In this document: one piece after another, positions 6,995-12,310 of the stretch
How positions within the stretch are numbered: position 1 is the stretch's first letter
Layout: every line of letters starts with the position of its first letter
Assembly (NCBI GenBank): GCA_035649575.1
Contig: DASRJH010000108.1
Span: 1-12,310, forward strand
Origin: DASVAL01 sp035649575
Lineage (GTDB): Bacteria > Planctomycetota > UBA1135 > UBA2386
Length of the DNA: 12,310 bases
Direction: 5' to 3'
The notes under the pieces: model-generated
The model's input: the letters and a program-made list of their open reading frames with translations, nothing else
Told to the model about the DNA's origin: nothing
Database searches by the model: none
Made by a program: the position numbers and the translations under genes

Positions 6995-7039
6995 CCGATA
7001 GCGCCCTCCCCGGCGTGCTGCCGGCACAGCGCGCGATGG
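6995..7039. other. Short convergent intergenic gap
   Basis: 45 bases separate the 3' ends of the + strand regulatory-like gene and the minus-strand repeat protein gene. A short GC hairpin (CGGC-gtgct-GCCG, with an overlapping GTGC/GCAC pair) is possible, but no T-run follows on either strand, so I do not call a terminator. Confidence 0.4.
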
Positions 7040-9559
7040 CTACAGGACGCCGATCGTCAGGGCGAGCGCGTTGGTGCTGGTGACGGCCACGATGTTGCCA
7101 AGGGCGTCGAGCTCCAGCGGGACGATCTGTTGGTGCAGCACTTGCCCGAAGAGCGCGGCGAGGTCGGGAATCGCGAACTGCGTCTGCACGCTGCCCACCA
7201 CCGGGAAGTAGACGCTGAGCAGATCCGGGCTGACGAGCAAACTGCAACCCGACACGCCTTGCGGCAGGATCGACGGCAGGGAGATCGCCGCCGGACCCAG
7301 GCCGCGCACTTCGATCGCCAACGCGTTGGCCGGCAAGCCGGTCGCGACGGAACGGAACATCGAGCCAATCCACGGCCGCGTCGCGGCGGTGAGCAGCGGC
7401 GAGCTCGCGGTGCCGGCGCAGCCGGGACCACTGCTGGCAGCGGTGGCCGGACAGGTCGTCGCGCGCTGCGCCAAGTAGGCAGCGACTGCCCCGTCGACGA
7501 CGGTGAACTCGCCGCCCGCGCAGACGGTTCCATTCGGCAACACGGCCAACGCGTAGACCGGGCGATCCATGCCCGAACCGAGAGGCAACCAGTTCGCGCC
7601 ATCCCAGCGCGCGATGCAGTTCGCGCTCACGCCGCCGGACGCGGAGAACCAACCGCCGGCGACGACGTCGCCATTTGGCAGCGCAGCCAGCGCGACGACA
7701 TCAGTGTTCAACCCCGCGCCGAGTGCCGACCAGCTCGTACCGTCCCAGCGTGCAATGCAGTTGGCGTTCGCGGTGCCGGCCATTGTGAACCTGCCGCCGG
7801 CGACGAGGTCGCCGTTCGGCAGGGTCGTCAAGGCAGTCACGGCGTCGTTCATGCCCGCGCCGAGCGCGGACCAGTTCGTGCCGTTCCAACGTGCAATCCG
7901 GTTGGCGTTTGTGCCGCCGGCAATCGTGAACAAACCGCCGGCCACGACGTCGCCGTTGGCGAGCGTCGTCAAGGCCAGCACGCTGCCGCTGAGCCCGGTG
8001 CCGAGCGCCGACCAAGCGACGCCGTTCCAGCGTCCGACGTAGCTGCCAGCGCCGGCGACGACGTCGCCATTGGGCAGGGTCGTCAGCGCCTCCACGACGC
8101 CGAGGCCCGGGCCGAGGGGCAACCAGGTCGTGCCGTTCCAGCGCGCGATGCCGTTGACGTAGCTGCCGCCGGCCCCGGCGAACACGCCGCCCGCGACCAA
8201 GTCCCCGTTGGGCAGCGAAGCCAGCTCCAACACACCGCCGTTCATGCCCGCGCCGAGAGCCGACCACGACGTGCCGTCCCAGCGCGCGATCCGACTGGCA
8301 TTCACACCGCCTGCCGTCGTGAAGCTGCCGGCGACCGCCAGATCACCGTTGGGCAGTGACAACAGGGCGCGCACATGGTGGTTGATTCCGACTCCCACCG
8401 CCGACCAGGACGTGCCATTCCACGATGCGAGGAACGAGGCACCGCTGGCGATGCTGAAGTTGCCCCCCGCCAGCAGATTGCCGTTGGGCAGTGACAACAG
8501 CGTGCGCACGTCCATGGTCAGGCCCGAACCCAGACCTTGCCAGCCCACGCCGTTCCAGCGTGCGATGCAGTTGACGGGCGCCCCGCCCGCCATCGTGAAG
8601 TAGCCCGCGGCGATCAGATCGCCGTTCGGCAGTGCCGTCAGCGCCTGCACGTAGGCGTTCACTCCCGCGCCGAGGGGCGACCAGGTGGTGCCGTCCCAGC
8701 GCGCGATGGAGTTGGCGCTCGCGCCGCCCGCCGTGAAGAAGTAGCCGCCAGCTATGAGGTCCCCGTTCGGCAGAGTCGTGAGCGCGTACACGGACGGGCC
8801 CATAGAGGTGGGGCCGGTTATCCCCGGGCCGAGCGCCGACCAGTTCGTGCCGTTCCAGCGCGCTACGCTGTTCGCAGGGACGCCGCCGGCAGAGGTGAAG
8901 CTGCCGCCGACCAGCAGGTCGCCATTCGGCAGGGCGAGCAGTGCATTCACGACGGGCCACGCGCGGCCGTCGACACCGGGGCCGAGCGGCGACCAGTTGC
9001 TGCCGTCCCAGCGCGCGATGTAGTTGGATGGCTGTCCGCCCGCCATGGTGAAGAACCCGCCGGCGATCAGATCGCCGTTCGGCAACACGGCCAGCGCGTT
9101 GACCCCCAAGCCGCCGGTGAGGCCCTGTCCCAGCGCCGACCAGCTCGTGCCATCCCAGCGCGCGATGTAGTTGGCTCCCACGCCGCCTGCCGTCGTGAAC
9201 GACCCGCCCGCGACGAGATCGCCGTTCGGCAGCGCCACCAGAGCCCACACGTCGCCACCGATCCCCGAGCCGAGCGCGCCCCAGGCACCGGTCGCCGGGT
9301 CGTAGGTCGCGATGTGGTTCGCGAGTGCCGTGCCCGCGATCGTGAATTGCCCGGCGACCACGGCCACCGGCGCCATGGGGCCCGGGCCATCGGCATCCCA
9401 CTGGCAGACTGCACGCACCATCCCGTTGGTGCCGAGCATTCCAGGCCCAGGCAACCACACGTTCGAGCACTGCGCCATGGCGCCACTCGCCGCGGCGCCG
9501 GCCGACAGCACGAGTAAACAACGGGACAGCGCGGACCACGTGCCAGCGAAGGAGATCAT
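7040..9559 (-). CDS. Secreted tandem-repeat beta-propeller-like protein with planctomycete-type C-terminal module
   Basis: 839 residues. The signal peptide (1-29, ending GAMA before QCSN) marks export. Residues 48-84 form a half repeat, followed by 13 repeats of about 47 residues at 85-697. The consensus is RWDGTSWSALGxGL, a variable gap, then VxALxxLPNGDLxAGG, FTxAGG and NxIA. Repeat 9 (473-509) is short, losing its last strand region. A W-D-G-x-x-W motif plus Gly-flanked strands suggests four-strand blades, hence one or more beta-propellers. Residues 698-839 form a separate module with CPATAASSGPGC, SGCSLLVSPD and a closing TNALALTIGVL, resembling C-termini I associate with planctomycete exported repeat proteins. 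The start is firm: an in-frame TGA lies two codons before ATG 9559. The ribosome binding site is poor. A binding or surface-structural role is likely; no catalytic motif is visible. Confidence 0.85.
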   Translation of the reverse strand: MISFAGTWSALSRCLLVLSAGAAASGAMAQCSNVWLPGPGMLGTNGMVRAVCQWDADGPGPMAPVAVVAGQFTIAGTALANHIATYDPATGAWGALGSGIGGDVWALVALPNGDLVAGGSFTTAGGVGANYIARWDGTSWSALGQGLTGGLGVNALAVLPNGDLIAGGFFTMAGGQPSNYIARWDGSNWSPLGPGVDGRAWPVVNALLALPNGDLLVGGSFTSAGGVPANSVARWNGTNWSALGPGITGPTSMGPSVYALTTLPNGDLIAGGYFFTAGGASANSIARWDGTTWSPLGAGVNAYVQALTALPNGDLIAAGYFTMAGGAPVNCIARWNGVGWQGLGSGLTMDVRTLLSLPNGNLLAGGNFSIASGASFLASWNGTSWSAVGVGINHHVRALLSLPNGDLAVAGSFTTAGGVNASRIARWDGTSWSALGAGMNGGVLELASLPNGDLVAGGVFAGAGGSYVNGIARWNGTTWLPLGPGLGVVEALTTLPNGDVVAGAGSYVGRWNGVAWSALGTGLSGSVLALTTLANGDVVAGGLFTIAGGTNANRIARWNGTNWSALGAGMNDAVTALTTLPNGDLVAGGRFTMAGTANANCIARWDGTSWSALGAGLNTDVVALAALPNGDVVAGGWFSASGGVSANCIARWDGANWLPLGSGMDRPVYALAVLPNGTVCAGGEFTVVDGAVAAYLAQRATTCPATAASSGPGCAGTASSPLLTAATRPWIGSMFRSVATGLPANALAIEVRGLGPAAISLPSILPQGVSGCSLLVSPDLLSVYFPVVGSVQTQFAIPDLAALFGQVLHQQIVPLELDALGNIVAVTSTNALALTIGVL
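7469..9418 (-). repeat. Tandem protein-coding repeats (13 full units plus one half unit)
   Basis: At DNA level the unit is about 141 bases, mostly 141-159, with one short unit of 111. The half unit spans 9418-9308 and the full units run from 9307 down to 7469. Units 10-13 keep exactly 47 codons each, while units 1-4 are longer (49, 49, 51 and 53 codons) through insertions in the loop before the VxAL strand. Several units share nearly identical DNA words around the LPNGDL and AGG codons, so slippage, recombination or misassembly in this stretch is possible. Confidence 0.9.
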
Positions 9560-9572
9560 CCCCCGTCATCGA

Positions 9573-9604
9573 CTGCCTCGGGGTCGTCGCTGAACGCGAG
9601 GCAG
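9573..9604 (-). terminator. Candidate stem-loop between patatin and repeat-protein genes
   Basis: CTGCCTCG (9573-9580) and CGAGGCAG (9597-9604) form a perfect 8-base inverted repeat around a 16-base loop, 22 bases past the patatin stop and 13 bases before the start codon of the next gene. No T-run follows, so it is not a classic intrinsic terminator. It could instead partially terminate, stabilise the upstream mRNA, or occlude translation of the repeat protein. Confidence 0.35.
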
Positions 9605-9626
9605 CCGCCCGAGCTGGCCCGCCTCA

Positions 9627-10637
9627 CTAGATCCCGAGCGCCCGTCGAATCTCGTCGCCGCGCCGCTTGACGACCTCGGTTCCGTGCGCCATCGCGCGCC
9701 GCATCTTCTCGGGCTCGAACTCGAGCGAGTCCATGTCGAGCTCGGTGTCCGGTGTGATCAGGAGCAGCGGCGCGTCCACCTTGCCCTTCAGCTTGCTGCG
9801 GACCTCGTCGGGAATGCCGGCGAGGATCTCCGACAGCTCGATCTTCTTCCGCTTCGCATTCTCGACGATGCGCAGGATCGCGTTGTACAGCTGCGCACCC
9901 ATGTAGTCGTCGGTGCTGACCTCGTGATCGAAGACTTGGATCGTGCGACCGAGGATCTTGGTGATCTTGTCGATCGGGTGCCCCTCGCGCTGCATCGTCG
10001 TGGGCGACGTCGCCACGGCGATGATCAAGTCGTACTCGACGTCGGCCGCGAACAGGGCGCGCAGCGGCAGATACTCGCGGACGCCGCCGTCGACGAATTG
10101 GTGCATCTCGCCGCCGACCGGCAGGTCGACCGGGTCCATCAGGACGGGCATGTTCGCGGACGCGAGCAGCGCGTCGGCCAGCACCGCGGGCGGGTGCGTG
10201 CGATTGTCGAACCAGCGGAGCGCCCCGGTCTGCAGGTCGACTGCGTTGTAGATCAGCAGCGTCTTCGACGCCTTCACCTTCGCGAAGTCCGTGTTGTTCG
10301 CGATGGTCTCCCGCAGCGCCTTCGTGTCGAAGATCGACCGGCCGCCGAGCACCGCGGCGGCGAACAGCACCGCCTCGGTGCCGAGCACGCTCGCGACGAG
10401 CGCGTGGTTGGGGTTGACGATGTTCTTCGTCTGCACGGACGAGTAGATCGTGACGAGCTTCGCGAGCTCGTTCGTCGCGATCAGCGTCCCCACCAACGAG
10501 CCCGTGCTCGTGCCCGAGATGACGGGATACGGGAACGGATCGAACAGCTGGTCGAGCGCGCGCAGCACGCCGACCGTGAACGCACCCTTCGCGCCGCCGC
10601 CGCTGAGGGCCAACGCGATCCTGGGCTTCGTGCTCAT
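9627..10637 (-). CDS. Patatin-like phospholipase family protein
   Basis: 336 residues with all patatin landmarks. Residues 13-18 read GGGAKG (oxyanion loop). GTSTG at 42-46 is the GxSxG nucleophile elbow with Ser44, the ASANMPVLMDPV stretch at 159-170 is the usual ASxxxP helix region, and DGG at 183-185 gives the dyad aspartate Asp183. Such enzymes hydrolyse acyl esters of lipids with a Ser-Asp dyad. There is no signal peptide, so it is cytoplasmic or membrane-peripheral; the size and compact layout are like RssA-type bacterial patatins. The C-terminal third (about 250-336) is Lys/Arg/Glu-rich and helical, ending KRRGDEIRRALGI. The ATG at 10637-10635 overlaps the stop of the upstream lipoprotein gene (ATGA), so the two are translationally coupled. 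The lipid substrate is unknown. Confidence 0.9.
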   Translation of the reverse strand: MSTKPRIALALSGGGAKGAFTVGVLRALDQLFDPFPYPVISGTSTGSLVGTLIATNELAKLVTIYSSVQTKNIVNPNHALVASVLGTEAVLFAAAVLGGRSIFDTKALRETIANNTDFAKVKASKTLLIYNAVDLQTGALRWFDNRTHPPAVLADALLASANMPVLMDPVDLPVGGEMHQFVDGGVREYLPLRALFAADVEYDLIIAVATSPTTMQREGHPIDKITKILGRTIQVFDHEVSTDDYMGAQLYNAILRIVENAKRKKIELSEILAGIPDEVRSKLKGKVDAPLLLITPDTELDMDSLEFEPEKMRRAMAHGTEVVKRRGDEIRRALGI

Positions 10638-11056
10638 GGCTGCCCCAGTGAGAACTTGCTCGCTGCCTTGCGCGTGCCGGCGACGAACGCGCCCTCGTGA
10701 GGTGCCGGCTCGGCCGGCGGCTTCCAGCTGCCATCGGCGAGCGCCTTCGCAAACACCTTCTGGTCGAGGAACTGCTCGCCCTTCGCGACGAGCAGAGGAC
10801 TCGCGCGCCACGCATGGTTCAGGTCGGCGCGCGTCGCGGCATTCTGCGTCGCGTCCACGAAGTCCCCGAACGCCGCGCGGTCCGCGGCCCCGAAGAACGT
10901 CGTGAACGCGCTGGTCGCGTGGACCTCGACGACGTCCGCGTTGGACAGGTCGACGGCCGGGAGCCCCCCTCCCGGCGACGCACAACCTGCAACGACGAAG
11001 GCCGTGAGGGACAGACGAAGCGCGATTGCCGCGCGATGACTCGCCAATGCTCGCAT
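10634..11056 (-). CDS. Small lipoprotein coupled to the patatin gene
   Basis: 140 residues. MRALASHRAAIALRLSLTAF is a short basic then hydrophobic signal, and VAGC (22-25) is a good lipobox, so Cys25 should be lipidated and the mature protein membrane-attached outside the cytoplasm. I do not recognise the mature part: ADVVEVHATSAFTTFF (about 37-52) looks like a strand followed by a helix, then DLNHAWRASPLLVAKGEQF and a Lys/Pro-rich end. GAGAGG lies 6 bases before ATG 11056, fixing the start although the frame is open upstream to 11302. The stop overlaps the patatin ATG by 4 bases. The lipoprotein is exported while the enzyme has no export signal, so they may share a process without direct contact. 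Function unknown. Confidence 0.8.
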   Translation of the reverse strand: MRALASHRAAIALRLSLTAFVVAGCASPGGGLPAVDLSNADVVEVHATSAFTTFFGAADRAAFGDFVDATQNAATRADLNHAWRASPLLVAKGEQFLDQKVFAKALADGSWKPPAEPAPHEGAFVAGTRKAASKFSLGQP

Positions 11057-11062
11057 CGGGCA

Positions 11063-11068
11063 CCTCTC
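11063..11068 (-). promoter_or_regulatory. Shine-Dalgarno site fixing the lipoprotein start
   Basis: GAGAGG on the minus strand, 6 bases upstream of ATG 11056. It decides between this start, which gives a proper lipoprotein signal, and a GTG at 11272 that would add 72 residues of transposase remnant and non-coding sequence. Confidence 0.7.
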
Positions 11069-11212
11069 GAGAAGGACGATCGCCTGGCGGACCGTGGTCA
11101 AGACGTCGCCGGGGTCCCGAATCCACGGACGCCGGCCTCCTGGCTGCAAGACTAACGCCCCCGCCGATCCGAGCCGAGTCTCACGCGGAGTGATCCTCGA
11201 CCGCCGCGCCAG

Positions 11213-11302
11213 GAACCCGCGCCCCTTGCACCAGAACGCCGCCACGTCGTGCTTGCACCGCGCGCAATGCACCCGCGCAAACCCGTGCCCGCCATCAGTT
11301 CT
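11213..11302 (-). pseudogene. Remnant of an IS91-type transposase zinc-binding domain
   Basis: Reading directly after the stop codon of the upstream gene, the frame gives GGHGFARVHCARC, then KHDVAAFWCKGRGF (11287-11213). This matches the remembered N-terminal zinc-binding domain of IS91-family transposases, whose pattern is roughly GFARVRC..C......FSCK.RGFCPSC: the first Cys pair and the Cys before KGRGF are kept. The frame then continues as unrelated sequence (LARRSRITPRE), so the second CPSC pair and the whole catalytic domain are gone. No start codon or ribosome binding site is evident. Only about 25 codons are recognisable, so it is a decayed insertion fragment, not a gene. No end of the element can be placed. 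Confidence 0.6.
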
Positions 11303-12118
11303 TCAGCGCAGCACGAGCGTTAGCTCCGCTGCGACTGTGCGCGTTCGGGTGAGGTGCGTGTAGTAGCCCATCGGCAGGTCCTGACCGGGTTCGTAGTCCG
11401 CGGGCATCAGCTCGGCTTCGTACTTCGCGCGCAGTCTGTAGGTGCCCGCGCGCTCGAGCACTCGCCAGTGAGCGAGGTCCAACTCGAGGGTCCACGCTTG
11501 CCCCGGCGCGAGTCTGCGGTAGACACCCATGCCGCCGAAGTCGTGGATCTCTCGCGTCGGCAGACGCTCCCCTTCGCGCTCGATCTCGAACGTGAAGCGA
11601 TTGTCGCGTCCGAGCTCGTTGCGGCCGCGCCCACCGTCGTGGAACCACAGCGCCACGGGGCCCGTGTTCGTCAGCAGAAAGCGCATCGGCAGGTGCGCGG
11701 CGCCCGCGGTCGGCTCCCCGACCGGTTGGAGCTGGCCCGTGAGCTCGCCGCGCCAGACCTCTCGTTCCTGCGCAGGGATGCCGAGCCCGGAGGCCACGGC
11801 GCGCGCCTGTTCCGATGTCGCGCGGAAGGTGACGCTGCTCCCGCCGTCGTTGGTGCCGAAGGAGCTGCCGGCGAGGCGCAGATCCGCGAGCGCCAGCACG
11901 ATCGTGTGCGGGTGTCCCGAGTCGATCGGCGACTTCGTGGCGAGCGTGACGTTGAACTGCGCATTCGCGTCGTCGATCGCGAGCACGTTCGCGTCGTGGA
12001 AGTCCGTCTCGGTCTCGTCGACGAGCAGGCGCACGGGAGCGGACACGGGCGCGATCGGGGCCGCGGTTGCCGCGCAGGAACCCGGCAGCAGGAACAGCAG
12101 GAGAGGAAGGATCTTCAT
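11303..12118 (-). CDS. Secreted protein with C-terminal Ig-like beta-sandwich domain
   Basis: 271 residues from ATG 12118. MKILPLLLFLLPGSCAATA is a signal peptide; the Cys at 15 sits in PGSC, a poor lipobox, so cleavage near ATA-AP is as likely as lipidation. Residues about 28-130 form one beta-rich part (VRLLVDETETDF, TIVLALADLRLAG). Residues 143-270 look like an Ig-like or protease-inhibitor-like sandwich: LPMRFLLTNTGPVALWFHDGG, then FTFEIEREGERL, LAPGQAWTLELDL and GTYRLRAKYEAEL, ending in AELTLVLR. A longer form from TTG 12169 is possible but would bury the signal peptide behind 17 basic residues. The ribosome binding site is weak (AGG, 7 bases away). It is not tightly linked to the lipoprotein gene, 246 bases downstream. 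Function unknown, probably a periplasmic or surface binding protein. Confidence 0.75.
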   Translation of the reverse strand: MKILPLLLFLLPGSCAATAAPIAPVSAPVRLLVDETETDFHDANVLAIDDANAQFNVTLATKSPIDSGHPHTIVLALADLRLAGSSFGTNDGGSSVTFRATSEQARAVASGLGIPAQEREVWRGELTGQLQPVGEPTAGAAHLPMRFLLTNTGPVALWFHDGGRGRNELGRDNRFTFEIEREGERLPTREIHDFGGMGVYRRLAPGQAWTLELDLAHWRVLERAGTYRLRAKYEAELMPADYEPGQDLPMGYYTHLTRTRTVAAELTLVLR

Positions 12119-12171
12119 GGTGAGCCTGAAGACGTTCGGACGGTGAATCGGTTTCGACCTCGTACGCAACA

Positions 12172-12186
12172 GGCGGTCTCACCGCC
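12172..12186. repeat. Inverted repeat GGCGGT-ctc-ACCGCC upstream of the Ig-like gene
   Basis: A perfect 6-base inverted repeat with a 3-base centre, ending 53 bases before the minus-strand ATG at 12118. It has the same 6-3-6 geometry as the repeat at 4735-4749 but a different sequence. Possible operator or leader hairpin. Confidence 0.3.
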
Positions 12187-12269
12187 GGCCATGCTACACG
12201 GCTGGTTCGTGCACCGGCGCGTGGTGGCCTACCCGCTGCAGGTGCAGCTGACCGCGTTCTCGCTGCGAC

Positions 12270-12306
12270 TCGGGGACTGATCCACTGGCGCGGGTCAGGT
12301 CCCCGA
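12270..12306. repeat. REP-like imperfect palindrome at the right edge
   Basis: TCGGGGAC (12270-12277) pairs with GTCCCCGA (12299-12306). Inside it, TGATCC and GGGTCA continue the pairing with one unpaired G and one mismatch, around a short loop. The form, an extragenic GC-rich imperfect hairpin of about 37 bases, is that of a REP element or the end of a small mobile element. Only one copy is in the window, so the repeat status is unproven. Confidence 0.4.
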
Positions 12307-12310
12307 CAGC

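Noticed and set aside
7469..9418. Regular spaced repeats that might suggest a CRISPR array
   Set aside because: The period is about 141 bases and divergent, and it is fully explained by protein repeats in one frame.
7130..9517. Long + strand frames opposite the repeat-protein gene
   Set aside because: Their internal repetition only mirrors the tandem repeats of the minus-strand gene. The minus frame has a signal peptide and regular WDG/LPNGD repeats.
9684..10700. 338-codon + strand frame opposite the patatin gene
   Set aside because: Arg/Val/Asp-rich shadow; the minus strand carries a complete set of patatin motifs.
11354..12280. 308-codon + strand frame opposite the Ig-like gene, ending MLHGWFVHRRVVAYPLQVQL and beyond
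   Set aside because: Mostly antisense to a gene with a signal peptide. The last 30 codons (12191-12280) lie outside it but lack a ribosome binding site and overlap the palindrome at the edge.
1..12310. tRNA, rRNA, riboswitch or known defence system
   Set aside because: No conserved tRNA T-loop context, rRNA segment, riboswitch core or defence-gene motif was seen. The patatin gene alone, without a nucleotide cyclase partner, does not make a CBASS system.

Overview
The window is a GC-rich bacterial chromosome segment with tightly packed reading frames and strong G/C preference at third codon positions. Exported proteins dominate. Several look like planctomycete products: a very long secreted protein of tandem ARW[DN]GTxW/LPNGDLxAGG repeats ending in a distinctive C-terminal module, a membrane-anchored protein with carboxypeptidase-regulatory-like domains, and a Met-rich DUF6263-like exported protein. 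I infer an uncultured member of the Planctomycetota. This rests on remembered family resemblance, not on a marker gene.

Left part, + strand (1-2464): a tightly coupled three-gene operon. It starts with the C-terminal half of a glutathionylspermidine-synthase-like ATP-grasp protein, cut by the window edge. A protein with a Tat-type motif plus a hydrophobic segment, and an aromatic-rich then Gly/Ser-rich tail, overlaps it by 4 bases. A 183-residue unknown protein follows 2 bases later. The pairing of such an ATP-grasp with a Gly/Ser-tailed envelope protein recalls the ygiB-ygiC and yjfM-yjfC pairs of enterobacteria.

Middle part (2636-6994): a lone class I O-methyltransferase on the minus strand, then a minus-strand secreted DUF6263-like protein. 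After a 412-base gap holding two perfect inverted repeats comes a plus-strand signal-anchored protein with carboxypeptidase-regulatory-like domains.

Right part, minus strand (7040-12118): read in transcription order, a secreted protein with a probable Ig-like C-terminal domain, a short remnant of an IS91-type transposase zinc-binding domain, and a small lipoprotein that overlaps a patatin-like phospholipase by 4 bases (ATGA). After a 67-base spacer with an 8-bp inverted repeat comes the 839-residue propeller-like repeat protein. The extreme right edge carries a REP-like imperfect palindrome.

No rRNA, tRNA, CRISPR array, intact insertion sequence or known defence or biosynthetic cluster was seen. 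The points most worth follow-up are the ATP-grasp/Tat-protein operon, the lipoprotein-patatin pair, the 13-and-a-half-repeat propeller protein and the transposase remnant.
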